This document shows, in pieces, positions 48,701 to 60,828 of a stretch of 64,000 nucleotides of DNA. Position numbers and translations under genes: made by a program. Below the pieces are notes generated by a model that saw nothing but the letters and a program-made list of their open reading frames with translations, ran no database searches and was not told where the DNA came from. Position 1 is the stretch's first letter. Each line of letters opens with the position of its first letter. Source of the stretch: Nyssa sinensis (Eukaryota > Streptophyta > Magnoliopsida > Cornales > Nyssaceae); assembly GCA_008638375.1 (NCBI GenBank), contig CM018036.1:5394392-5458391 (forward strand), given 5' to 3'.

Positions 48701-50519
48701 CCATATCTTGATTGTATTTCACAAACTAAACTCTAGAAGAACACCTCACATGGTGGGTTTTAGGTGAAAAAATCAACCGATTTAAACAGCTGATTACAAA
48801 TTCAATTTTTCAACACACACTAGAATATATCCTAAAACCAAAAGAGAAAACTTAAGAATAAGAGGGAAGTAAAACATAAAAGTTGAGGAGGGAGGACAAA
48901 ATAGGGAGAGATTTAAGAAGAGATGGGCCCTCAAACGGGCAACGGTGGACGAAGACGCCTTTAAAGGTACTGAGAAGAGAACCGGATTATTCAGTGAGTA
49001 GGAATATATATAATAGTGTATTTAACTATTCAATATACCAGTTAACAAGGAAAAACATTCATAAAGATTCGCCTTAACATTTAAAAATAATTCATGCAAT
49101 CCTTTGTGTTTGTACAATAGAATTTCATTTCCCCATCGGTGGTCCAAAATATTTGAGTACATTTTTAAATTCACTCTACCAGGGTCCATGTGAGTGAATT
49201 TAATGCTAACATCCATATTCAATTCACACAGACCTTTTGGAACCATGCAAAGCAAAAGATGCTGCTAATTGAACAAAAGGAAACAAGGTTAAGAGAAAAT
49301 GCAGAATGAATCTAAAGAACTTAAAACATGACAATAATTCAAGTGAAATTGCTGCAAGAAAATTCTTACCTTGCTAATCTTTGGGACAACAGACCTCAGC
49401 ATGTATAACCTATCATTGAGCTTCTTCCTGCGGCGGCGCTCAGCCATCAAATTTTTAGCCGGAAGCCCCTTCTTCTTCCCCTTCTGATCACCACCAGTAA
49501 CAGTACTATTCGCATTCGAGCTATTCCAACCATTCTTGCCACTCTCTTCCACCTTATTATTCTCTGTAAACTCATCTGAATCGTAATTCAAGCCCGACCC
49601 ATCAATGCTCACATCTTCCACATCATACCCATTGCTGTTCTTCCTCTTCTTCTCATTCATTTCACCCTCTTCCCTCTTCCCATTATACCCTTCAACATTA
49701 GAAGAAACCTGGCCACCGTCGGTGCCCAAAAGCCCCAAATTGCCACCATTATTGGCCAAATTCTTCCGAAGAGCAGCTCTTTTCTGAAAAAGAGTGGGTT
49801 GTGCTCCAATCGAAGTAAAATTTTCAAGTGGTTTCAATAGCTTAGACCCACTTAGAAACAGAGAATTACCAGAACCCTCCTCAAAACCCCGAAACCCTGA
49901 CGAACAGAAACCGGCACCCACCGTGCTGCTGTTTTCGGCCAATTGAAATAAATGGGTAGTTGAAAATTGAGGATTTAAACTCAAATTAGGAGTACTCATC
50001 TGGGGTTGTGAGCTCAAATCGGTGAAACCAGTGAAAAACCCCACTTCCCCTGTTCATAGCACTCAAGGCTTGGGTCTCAAGAAACCCAGCATCGCAACCC
50101 AGATCGAAACTACTCTCTAATGGGTTGTTAGACATCACATTGAGGGCAGAAGGCATAGGGGGTTTTGGAGGCAAAAAGTACTGTACCTGAGTTGGGTCGA
50201 GATTGTTGAAAACTGAAGCTGACGATGGTGAACATGAAGAGGACGAGTCCACGGGCTGTAACAGCAGATTATTATCAGCTTCGGCGAAGTTTGCCGAGAA
50301 GGTGATGTCTCTGATGTCATGGTGGTTTTGGAGGTTGTTGGTAGTTACATACCATTCTTCATCTTCAACTTGAAGCATTGACTTGAATGTGGAGAGTGAA
50401 CCCATTTCGTCTTTGTTCTCTACAGATTCATTGTTGTTGTTGTTGTTTCGAGCCCATGAAGCTGTTTCTTCATCTTCTCTATCTTCCATCCAAACCACGC
50501 CGTTAACTCTTGATAACAT
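45755..50519 (-). CDS. ICE1: ICE1/SCREAM-type bHLH transcription factor
   Basis: Four exons on the minus strand: 50519-49370, 48021-47797, 47624-47454 and 45838-45755, with GT-AG introns and phase-0 junctions once one extra base in exon 1 is discounted; about 542 residues (Arabidopsis ICE1 has 494). Recognised by [18 protein letters not shown], the [14 protein letters not shown] box and the basic helix-loop-helix ([46 protein letters not shown]). The C-terminal ACT-like domain includes [15 protein letters not shown] and [14 protein letters not shown]; exon 4 ends [11 protein letters not shown] and stops with TAG. ICE1/SCRM is a nuclear MYC-like factor that activates CBF cold-response genes and pairs with SPCH, MUTE and FAMA in stomatal development. 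The frame breaks at a GGGG run (50039-50042), before [10 protein letters not shown]. Intron 3 holds an antisense LINE. Confidence 0.95.
46031..46873 (+). mobile_element. 5'-truncated LINE in ICE1 intron 3, with 18-bp TSD
   Basis: AATCAAGGTGGGTGGTGC occurs perfectly at 46031-46048 and 46856-46873 and flanks an 807-bp insert ending in an A tract (from about 46845). The insert encodes, in broken frames, the end of a plant L1 ORF2: [13 protein letters not shown] (46120 on) and an RNase H domain in the open frame 46203-46640. The first two catalytic acidic positions survive (NSDG, AELWGI). The third is changed (IKSNC where an SDS-type motif is usual). A TGA interrupts the conserved REG.R motif near 46638, probably CGA to TGA, and one frame change lies near 46203. 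It is antisense to ICE1 and about half of intron 3. Confidence 0.93.
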
Positions 50520-50625
50520 TTTTCCTGGAATTTTCTTTACTGGGTTTCCTAGGGAATCTGAAGGAAAATAATCGGGGGGAAGTAGAGAAGCAGGGTTCAG
50601 ATCAGGAGAAAGAGAGAAGAGGGGA

Positions 50626-50637
50626 TGTTATATAAAG
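50626..50637 (-). promoter_or_regulatory. Probable ICE1 TATA box
   Basis: On the minus strand TTTATATAAC lies about 110 bp upstream of the start codon and is followed by a CT-rich stretch (CCCCTCTTCTCTCTTTCTCC), a common plant core-promoter arrangement. The implied leader of about 80 nt has no upstream ATG. Confidence 0.5.
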
Positions 50638-50639
50638 AA

Positions 50640-52760
50640 ATGGAGAAGAGGACATTGCAGAATGAAAACGGCAATAGCTTTTTCAGAGCTATAATTTGAG
50701 GCAGCTGTGACATACACAGCTTCGAACGTTACGTTTTCAGGCTGTTATGATTATCAGGATACATGTATATCAGCATACGGTTAGTACATATATATATATA
50801 TATATATGAAATAATTATACTAACAGTAACATCGGGCAATTACTAAAAAAAATCATCTAATTTTTAATAGTTTACTAACTTTTCTGAATTGTCAAGAGAC
50901 CAAATATAAATTTATTATTGATTAAATTACGTTAATTTTTTGGGAGATTTTTTTTTGACAATTATATTGATTTTTATTAAATTTTTTAATAATTACATTT
51001 ATTTATAAATATTCTTTTTCAGTCACATTTTTTTTCAAAATAATAAAATTATTATTTTTTTAATTTTGGCCATTTTTACTCATTCTTTAAATAATTGTTG
51101 ATAAAATTCTTAAATTTATTTTTATACAAAATAAAAATAAATTATTTATTTTAAAGTTATTTTTAAATAACATAACAAAAAAATAAGTCCTTCTTGAGTC
51201 TTGTGAGTAATACAGGTTATTTTTACTGATAAAAAAAATAACATAACAAAAAGATTTTTAAAAAAGTTTAAAACATTGATCAATATTGAAAAATTCAAAT
51301 ATAAATAAATATAGGAACAATTTTGTTATTTTGAACAAAAATTAACCCGAAGGAATATTTTTATATTGTCAAATAAAATAAAGAGATAAATTTTATTTCA
51401 AAAACTTTAAAAAAAAATTAGTTTAATTTACCTTTTATTATTTTATTCTTAATAATAATTACAATAATCTCTTTTATAATATCTAATTATTACAAAAACC
51501 CTCCTGTGATTCCTTAAAAGATAAGATAAGTTATAGTGTAATATACATAGATATTTTAGCCACATAAAAAAAATTAAAATCATAATATCATCAAATAAAT
51601 TTATATATTTTCAGTATAATAAAGAAGTGGTAGTATGATTTTAAAAAACTAAGAGAAAATTCATGTAATTGAAAGACAAATCAGGGAAGATAGTGTAATT
51701 TGAAAAAAAATATAGAAATGGTTCGTATATTTATTCTTGTATATATTTATAAAATCGTTATTCACACTATAAAAAATTATTTTTATTACCATCAATTATG
51801 ATGATATGTATGTATATATATATATATATAATAATCACACCAGTGTTTTATGTGAAATCTGACTATTATAAAAATATTCTATGTGATTTCTAATATTATA
51901 GTCATAGGACATTATCAAAAATATGTATTTATTATTTTATACTTAAAAAAGATTACACTGATTTTTTTTGTAATATTTGATAATTACATAAACCTTTCTA
52001 TGATATAAAAGATAAGAGATGTCAATGTAATATACAAAGGCATATTAGTCATACAAAAAAATTTAATCGAAATCCTAATACTGTTAATGATGAATTTAAT
52101 TATTACTATATATATATTCATGAAATTTTTAGTCACACTTTTATTTTTTTTCATTTATTTTTTTTGCAACAAAAGATATATTATACTATTCTCATTACTT
52201 TATAAATTTACGGAAATCTCTTAATTATGATTTTTGAAAAACTCAACAACTCTAACAAGTATAAAAATAAAAATAAACTTAAAATTAAGATAAATAAATA
52301 AATAAGTTTTACATCTATTCCTAATAAGAGTGAGAGTAGATCTCATAGTAACTATTTGTTCATTTACACTTTAAAAAAATTTCCATTTATTATAGGAAAT
52401 AGTTTAAAAATCATTAAGACAGTGTTTGGGATCTTCGGAAATTTTGAATTTAGAATTGATGTGTGGCAGTATAGGACTTTACAGTCCTTGACATGGTACC
52501 AAAATTTGAAATGAGGGAGGTGATTTGAGATTTTTTTTTTTGTTTCTTTTCTTTTTAAGGTTCTGAAATTACCTGGAACTTTCTTTGGGCTGTACGGCCC
52601 ACTCTCGTTGAATCTCGATACTTGAGTCATCATTGATTTACAACTTTGTGGATTATCAAACTTGACACATCCACTCCGTATACTAAGTTGCGAGACTAAA
52701 GAGTAGGCGGCATACTTGGCCATGGCAATTTCCTCCATGTCGCGTCGGAATTTGTTTTAT
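50640..52760. other. ICE1 upstream region, AT-rich dispersed repeats
   Basis: After about 300 bp of proximal promoter with a (TA)n run at 50789-50806, the DNA consists of copies of the AT-rich dispersed family (about 50925-51470 and 51900-52110; TTTTTCAGTCACATTTTTTTTC and related words). A less AT-rich patch at 52420-52760 has an open frame on the minus strand with no recognised domain. Confidence 0.45.
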
Positions 52761-52774
52761 TGGAATCCGTTTTG

Positions 52775-53085
52775 TTGGCATCCGTCCTATTTTTAATAAG
52801 ACTGATACAGAGTACTTATAAACGGGACTGGTCTAGATTGATTGAGGTTGAGATTTGGGATATGACTTTTACAATTTTATCGAGTTTGGAGAAATTTTAT
52901 ATTAATTTTTTTATTTATTTTTATATATATTATATTTTTAAATAAATAATTTTTTTATATAAAATTAATCTTTTATATCATATTCATATTATTTTTTTTA
53001 TTAATTATTTTGACAATAAAAATTTTAATTTATTAAAAATATATATATCGAAATTTGAGATGGGACATCCCGTTGCCATTCTTAG
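52775..53085. mobile_element. Probable hAT-like MITE, GTTGCCATTC right end
   Basis: Ends in GGGACATCCCGTTGCCATTCTT, like the MITE at 32413-32837. The left part has TTTTTAATAAGACTGAT and ATAAACGGGACTGG, comparable to TTTAATAAGATGGG and TAAATGGGATCAG there. The left boundary is unclear. Confidence 0.45.
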
Positions 53086-54489
53086 GCACACTGACAGACA
53101 AGAGTGCAAACCTTGATGTAATAGAACGAGAGAATTAATCCAAATGTAATAGGATGAGAAATGCACAAGATGAAACTTGAACCCAATATTTCTTAGAACA
53201 AAGTTAAGATACCATGTTAAATTACCAATTACTCTAAAAATTTAAGTTAATAGAGAATGGACCTAATAATATATATCAAGTTATTTTAACGATGCTCAAA
53301 TTTTTGTCCAAATGAGAGACGATCATTGATTGCTTTCACAGTAATTAATGCTGGACTTACTTAAAAATTTTATCAAAAATATTTACCTTTATGAGTTGTC
53401 AGTGTTGTATTGGTTGAATATCACATCATGTCATATGATGATGTGATATTTAGTTAATACAGCACTGTCAACTCATGAAAGTAAATATTTTTGACAAAAT
53501 ATAAACGTAAAATTAGCATTACTTCTTTTTTTTTTAATAAAATTGTCTCAGAGCACATATTTGGACAACAAAAAATTATTCGGGTCCCAAGTAAAAAATA
53601 TTATCTCTCCGTTAGTTAATATATCTAAAATTGTTGATAGAGACAAGCAGATGATAGGATTAAGCAAGTGATGGAGCTAAGCGATTGTCCAAAAAACAAT
53701 ATTTGGATGTTTGATAAAAATTAATTATGAAATAAAAAATGACAAAAATGATCAAAAAAAAATTATAAAGGACAGAAATAAAGATAATTGAGTAATATTA
53801 CCTTATTTTCTATCAATTTAACCAAATAAGTACGAAGAAGTGACTTAATAAAATAAAATTAGCTTGAATTTTATCAAGCATGTTGGCTTCAAACTTAAGT
53901 GCATCATTATAATGATATAAATTGCAAACAAACATTTTGCAATACTATAGAGAGAAGTTTCATGGTGTAATTGCCCTATTTTATTTCACATATTTGGCTA
54001 ACACCCTGATTCTGGCAATGATGAGTGAAAACTGACCATCATTTACGTTGTGGTCCATGGCAGTACAAGTCTTTTTCATGCTAGCATGCTGCCTTCTTTC
54101 ACTCCCCAACTTGGGTAGGTCAGTTATCAATGTACTCTATTGCTGTTAGAGATAATCCTCAAAATCTTTGATTTAATTGTAGATAATATTTGATTTACTT
54201 AGAGATATTTTTTTTGTGATTTGTTTTGATTTTTTGTTTTCTTATTTCAGAAGATTGTTTTGATCTATCTTCATTATAAGTAACTGACTCCATGTACAAT
54301 GTATATATATACTCGTATAGATCAATAGAAATGTGTGTCATATTCTCTCATATCTTGGTAGGGTGGGAGTGTTAATTGAAATAAGTGAGAGATATCTCAC
54401 ATGTCAGTCTACTACTAAATGATGTGACAAAATTAAATGGTGCTCTCCAATCTCTCTTTATTTCAAATTTGAAATAGCAGAATTATAAA
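53086..54489. other. AT-rich intergenic DNA
   Basis: No gene recognised. A local inverted pair around TATTTACCTTTATGAGTTG (53386) and CAACTCATGAAAGTAAATATT (53468) encloses GATGTGATATT-type words and could form a hairpin of about 20 bp stems. Confidence 0.45.
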
Positions 54490-54770
54490 TAAATCGAGTT
54501 GAGCAAACCAGTTAATTATTCAAATTTAACTCTCTAAAATAAATTTAAATTATATTTAAACTCAACTTGTTAATTTTTTGAGTCACGAGTCAAGTAACTC
54601 AATTTTTTTTATATAATATTAAATTACTTTTAACTTAACGAGACGAACTTCAAAATATGTTCAAGTTTGACTTGTTTATTTATAAGTCAATCTCGAACTA
54701 ATTTTTAACTAAATCAATTATGAGCCGAGCTTGAATAGCTCGATTCGTTTTACTGTCCTATGAAATAGAA
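54490..54770. mobile_element. MITE-like element, inverted relative of the one at 36.7 kb
   Basis: The right end CTCGATTCGTTTTACTGTCC is the reverse complement of GGACAGTAAAACGAATCGAG, matching the left end of the 36673-37025 element (GGGCTGTAAAATGAATCGAG). The interior has the same AACTCAACTTGTTAA-type words. Confidence 0.45.
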
Positions 54771-55394
54771 AATACTATTTTTCTTACATACATGTAAGAT
54801 CCATTCCATTTCACTGTAACTGAGTCTCACATAAATGCATGTGAGAAATGACTCTCTCCATTTCGAGAGATGCCTAATTCGCTCACGACACAATGAAATC
54901 TTTTTCCTAATACCAAACAAGTAATAGATGGCCCTTTTTTGTGACTAAATTTAGCATCATATTTAGGGCATAAATCCAGGCCTCATATATGTATAGACTA
55001 ATTACATATATGATGATTATTTAAAGTTGATGCTGGGAAAATTTTGTCTGAACAGAATTTGAGAAGAGCTTTTTCAAACTAAAATGAATTTTAACCTTTT
55101 TAATTATTACTATAAATATTTAGTTGCTGTTTTGGCATTATGTTTTCAAACTAAACTCTTATTTGATTCCAAGAAAGGAAAAGAAAAAGACTCTTTAATT
55201 GGGTCGAAGTGAGTAAAATATATTTTTATTCTTTATTTTTTAAGGTATCTCAAGTCAATTTAATATAGCTTATATCAAATTTTTTTATATAACAATAAAG
55301 TGAGATCGAATCTATAAATACTTATACCATTTAAATAAAATTTTAATTCTATAAGACGATAGAAGCAAAGTTTTTACATTATTTGAATATACAG

Positions 55395-55428
<34 letters not shown>

Positions 55429-55786
55429 AGATGAGAATTGTCCGTTATGGTAAAATGAAGATTTTACACTTTATTCATTAATCTATTGTAAATTATTCTG
55501 TTTATTCTCTTATTATGTCTAATTTTTTATTTTATCCCATCATACATAATTTATATTTATATTTTTATTCACTATTAATTATAAAATAAGTTATTATCTC
55601 ATTTTAATGTCAATAATTATATTATTTTTATTTAATACAAATTTTATATTTGTTATTATTTCTTCTATCATATATATACATATATATATATATATATATT
55701 CTTTATTTATTTGTAATTTAATATACAGTCGAAATGATTGTTGTAGATCAGGTCAAACAGGTACATTATGCGTACACGACACTAGT

Positions 55787-55824
<38 letters not shown>

Positions 55825-58800
55825 TTGTGTCTAATATATGTTTAGAACAATTAGCAACTAGCTTAGGAAAGGTGTGTGTGTGTGAGAGAGAGAGAGGAGT
55901 AACATTTTGGCCAAGTTTCTCGTGAGGGGTTTCTGTTCACCTCACCGCACTCTCAGTGCCTCATCAGAAATTCAGAATCTTTAACCTCCGCTTGGGTGGG
56001 CCCTTACCTTTTCAGGATTTGGTTTTCTCAACGGTTACTCCCAATCTCCTTATCATCTGCCTCACCTTTCTCCTAACTTTTATCAGTTCATAGCTTTGTT
56101 TAGTTAGACTTATTCATTATGCTTAATGCATTTTTCAAGTTGAAAATGATTTTTTTTTATGTTGTTAGATATTTAATTTGATTTATTAACTGTACTTAAT
56201 AATTTTATACTTAATTTAAAATGAGGTTTTTTAAAAAATAGTTTCAGTGAAATTTTTTCAAAAGGTAATTTATTACACATATTAATAATTAATCCAAACA
56301 TTACAATATCATTTAAACATTTTTCAAATACATTTATTTAAATACTAAACAACTTAATTCAAATAATGTTTTTTTGCATCTACTTATTCAAATCGCAACT
56401 TAATTCAAACCACACTTTTTCCAACTCATCTAAACGAATACTATTTTTAACGAGACTAGTCTAAAGAAAAAATAAACAAGATAGGATCGGAATGAGACAG
56501 ATATCAAAACTTGTCATAGGTTCGGGATGCGAGTAAAAGAAGGTACTATGTCCCACCCCACCCCGCCCCACATCGATTATGGATTTAAATTAGACAAATG
56601 TCTTTTAGTATCTTCATAATTTTTTAAATACTCTCACATATATAAATTTAAACAAGGCGGAGATGGGGAGGGCTCCTATGCCCTAAAAAGTGTCCTGTTG
56701 CCATTCTGATGTGTGTCACAGATTTAACTACTTTCTCCCTCTCTATATATATTATAAATATACACACTCTTATGTGTGCCTTTCTTGTTCCTTGATTTTG
56801 TGTTGGGTTTGATATAATGATACTAAATCTATTAAATAATATGGCATAAGATTATTTGGTAGCAAGTAGACATATTATTTAATAATCAGTCAATCATTTA
56901 TTATCATATCATTTAAGATAATAAATTTGAGACACAAAAAATTACTCTTCACATAATTAATTTTGTTAAAAACAAATATTTATTTATAAAAAGACAATAT
57001 TATTATAAACTCGAACTAATATAAAATAATATATTTAAATCGTTAAATAATTTAATAAAAAATATTAAATTTTTATTTATTTCAATTATTTTATTTCTAG
57101 TTCCTAACCATGAAAGTTACAGAGATTTATCTTGAGAATTTACATATTATATGCAAATACTAGACAAATACATTGAAGAGCAAACACACTAAAGGAAGAA
57201 CATTTAACTTTTGGGTCCCACTACATCTGTATCTATCATCTATATATGCCACAATTATATTAGATCTGGCCATTTAATTAAAATATTGGACCACATTCAA
57301 GTGGAATAAATGTTTATTGCAACTAATGCCCAAAAGAGAATAGAGAGAGACAAAAATCATAACTTCAACTAGCTTGGAAAGGAAAGCTGTCATTATATTT
57401 TTTCCAAGTATCCTCGTGAGCTTGGACATAAATGGATGGCCCTTGTTTCCCACAACATTAATTGTAAATTACTTTAATTTGTAAACTTGGTCCATACTTA
57501 TTGGTCATCTTCAATTGACTCGATTTGTTTTGACCGAAAAATATCGATAATGATACTGTAAATTCAAGTATATATAAAAAAATAATATTTTAATTATTGA
57601 ACTGTTTTGAAATTGAATATTTTTATTTATCCCAATCAGTATATCTTTAATTTTTGAGTCATTTAATAATTAAAACACATTGTCTCATATGAACTCGAAT
57701 TTATAATAGTATTGACCAAAAATATTTTAGAAAAAAGTTGTTGATAAAAGAAAATTAGTTTTTTTTTTTTTTATGGAAAAGAAATTTTGTTTCCTAGAGT
57801 TCAATGGAGAGACTTCTTCTCCTATATCTTTATGATATGATTAGCCATCAATTTATATGAAGCTTCAAAGTATTTTAATTCCCCCCCCCCCCCCCCCCAA
57901 AAAAAAAAAAAAAACCTTCCTTTTTTTTTTTTTTTACAACTATTACTGTCAAAAAGAAGGGAGCCTTCATATATATCATGGTTGCATTTTTTTGGGTTTA
58001 ATTTTTATGTTTGTTTGCAAGTTGGCTCACCAGATACCATGCATACAGATTGTTTCCTTCTCTTTAATGGTCTTGTGATTCTTTCCACTCTTTTTTTTTT
58101 AAAAGAAAAAAATGATAATGTGAGAAGAGAAAATTAAACTCATGCCAACTACTTAGAAGCGGGTATATGTACTATTTGGATAGGACCTTAGTACTCTTCT
58201 CTCTCTTCTTGGTTAGAATATTAAAAAAAATTGGACAAAAACTAGCTAATAGCTAATGGCTCTGTGTAATATGAATTGATAAATAAATAAATAAATCTCA
58301 AAGCCTTTTTGAGCATCATCTATTACTATATAATAGTAATAATTAGTGAGAGTTGTTGGTCACAGCATCGCTTATTATATATTTATCAATTTGTTATTTT
58401 GTCTGACATAAATGATAGATTAATACACCAGTATATTTATATATCAGTTTTGGACCCTTCATCCTGTTTCAATAAATGTAAGGGCCTGTTTGGTTCTTGG
58501 GCTTTATATATTATTTTCCATGTGGGTCTAGCCCTATGTGAAGTAAGCTCACTTGGGCTTGGGTCCTTTTTTTCTACTTGAAGTTATATATGGGGGAGAG
58601 TTGTTTGGGAAAAGAGAGTTTCCCTTCAACAAGAAAGAAATCTTTTTCATCCCAAGATTTCTTGGATTCAAGATAGAGAGTCAAGTGGTTATATTTTTTT
58701 TCTCCCATTTTTACAATTTTCCAAAAGGATTCTTTTTTTTTTTGGTTTGGAGTTTGAAGCTGGATTTTCTCCAATTTAATATTGGAAAATTTTCATTCAC

Positions 58801-59176
58801 TTTGGGTAAGCTGGAAAGAAATGGATTCTCTCCATTGTAGGGTAGCACTTATATTTGTTAATTTCTCTAATTTTGTAACCTCAAATTTACACTGAAAACA
58901 CCTCTTATACCATTATTTTCTTAATGGGATTTTTTTTTCTTTCTGTGGCCCTGTGTTTTTCCCCTTCTTAAGAAAGGGATTCACATGTAAAATTTAGTGT
59001 TTTTTGATTGTGTATGTTGCTTTATGTTCTTGGTATTTGGTTGAGTTTGTATGATCCACAACTTGTATTGTAAATCAATGATGCGTGCAATTTTGGTAAA
59101 AATATAGAAAGAGTGAGAAAAAAACGACATACAAAATTTACGTATTTTAAATTTTGATATAAGGTTATAATCAATA
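54771..59176. other. AT-rich intergenic DNA
   Basis: Contains (TA)n runs (55394-55422, 55676-55698) and a remnant ending GTCCTGTTGCCATTCTG at about 56708, which is the right end of another hAT-like MITE. A C18 run directly followed by A16 lies at 57881-57914. Patches near 55900-56100 and 58480-58850 are less AT-rich but show no recognisable protein. No RNA gene seen. Confidence 0.45.
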
Positions 59177-59378
59177 ACGGATTCAAGGGGGACAAATGGG
59201 GGCCATGGTCTCACAAAATTTTTAATATTATATTTTTTACCACTATTTTGTTAGAATATTTTAATAAAATATGACTTGTTCCTCTCCCCTTAATTTTTTT
59301 ATATATATGCATATAAATTTTCTTAAATTTTAATACTTTCAATTTAGTCTCTTTATCTGAAATTTCTGAATCCGTCAG
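59177..59378. mobile_element. Short MITE-like element with ACGGATTCA ends
   Basis: The left end ACGGATTCAAGGGGG and the right end AAATTTCTGAATCCGTC, which reads GACGGATTCAGAAATTT on the other strand, are inverted repeats about 200 bp apart. The interior is AT-rich. It abuts the left edge of the 1.2-kb tandem duplication. Confidence 0.5.
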
Positions 59379-59380
59379 TA

Positions 59381-59600
59381 GTTATAATATGTTTGTATTA
59401 TATCGTTGTTAAAATCTTAATCCAGTACATTGATAAACTTTTCGGTGTATCCTCACCCTTACCCCTACCCCTACCCCCGCATGGCCCATAAGACCTATAT
59501 AATAATTATACATATTATAGAAATGTTAGCTATTATCTCTAACTTGCTGAGAGAGAGAGAGAGAGACATATTATAGAAATGTTAGCTATTATCTCTAACT

Positions 59601-59674
<74 letters not shown>

Positions 59675-60610
59675 CATGTTTGTCTTGGTAGCTAGCTTAC
59701 AAATTTTCAAGATTAAGCTTCATAATTATATTTGATATTTATGCATCTAATATGGGAGCCTATACAAGAGATAAACATCCATGCTAGTAGCGATTATACT
59801 CAATCGATCACTTTCCACTTCTACAAATAATACCAAATGCTGCCAGTGACACGGATCTAGGCGATGCATTTAGCATTTGTTTGACGGGTCGGCCGCAATT
59901 TCTCCAAAGGACTTATGAGTAGCGTTACAAAAATAGTTGAGAGGACCATGCGATCCCAGACAAACACTAACGCGAACTAAATAAAAACTTGAAGTGGGTT
60001 TGTTACGAAAATATAAAAGATATAGAAAACAATTCATAATTTCGAATTATGTCTGCCTCCATATCTCTTGACTTCACTGCCACGAGGATCACTCCAACGG
60101 AACTGCTTTTGTTGCAATATGTGCCCTTTTGATTGATGAAACCGGTGAGTTTTAAAGAATTGAATGAATTACATCTCAAATTTTTAACATAGTATCAGAA
60201 CGTCACGTCAGAGATTTAATCTTGAGTTAGATGCAAGGGGCCGTTCGCCTGGCTTTAATTCTTCTGGTATATTTATATGCCTGACTACCATTCTCCTTAA
60301 CACCTGAGTTTTAAGGAGCTGAATGAGTTGAGCCTCCAATTTTTAACAAAATACATTTACATGAACTGGAATTGACTATAAAAAATAAAAAATTAAAAAA
60401 TTAAAAGAATTCATAATTTTTTTTACCATTTTAGTATTGTTTTAAAATTTTATAATCAAAATAAGATTGTTTTGATATTATTTATTAAAATAATTTTTTT
60501 TTATTTATCAAAATGTGATTTTTTTTATTTAAATATATTTTTTAAGAGACGCTTCTATATTAAAAACGTTTTCTCAAATAACAATTTTGTAATAGTAAAA
60601 GAATTTTTGG
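59381..60610. repeat. Tandem duplication, copy 1 (1230 bp)
   Basis: The block beginning GTTATAATATGTTTGTATTA is repeated from 60611 at near identity. This copy has a longer (GA)n run (59605-59670) and an extra internal duplication of about 55 bp (CATATTATAGAAATGTTAGC to CTTGCTGAGAG at about 59511-59566 and again to 59605). It includes a TRIM-like element and an AT-rich tail with AAGAGACGCTT words. Confidence 0.95.
60125..60345 (+). mobile_element. TRIM-like element in duplication copy 1
   Basis: A repeat ending AAATTTTTAACA at about 60189 is followed by TAGTATCAGAACG, a degraded primer-binding-site motif. Next come an interior with CTTGAGTTAGATGCA and a second repeat (AACACCTGAGTTTTAAGGAG to CCAATTTTTAACA, about 60300-60345). 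It is the same family as the 16992-17251 element. The two repeats differ clearly, so the insertion is old. Confidence 0.55.
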
Positions 60611-60774
60611 GTTATAATATGTTTGTATTATATCGTTGTTAAAATCTTAATCCAGTACATTAATAAAATTTTCGGTGTATCCTCACCCTTACCCCTACCC
60701 CTACCCCCGCATGGCCCATAAGACCTATATAATAATTATACATATTATAGAAATGTTAGCTATTATCTCTAACT

Positions 60775-60828
<54 letters not shown>

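Noticed and set aside
59451..59481. Interstitial telomere-like CCCTTACCCCTACCCCTA tract (also at 60682)
   Set aside because: The units are CCCCTA and CCCTTA, only three or four of them, not the plant CCCTAAA repeat; the two sites are the same tandem duplication.
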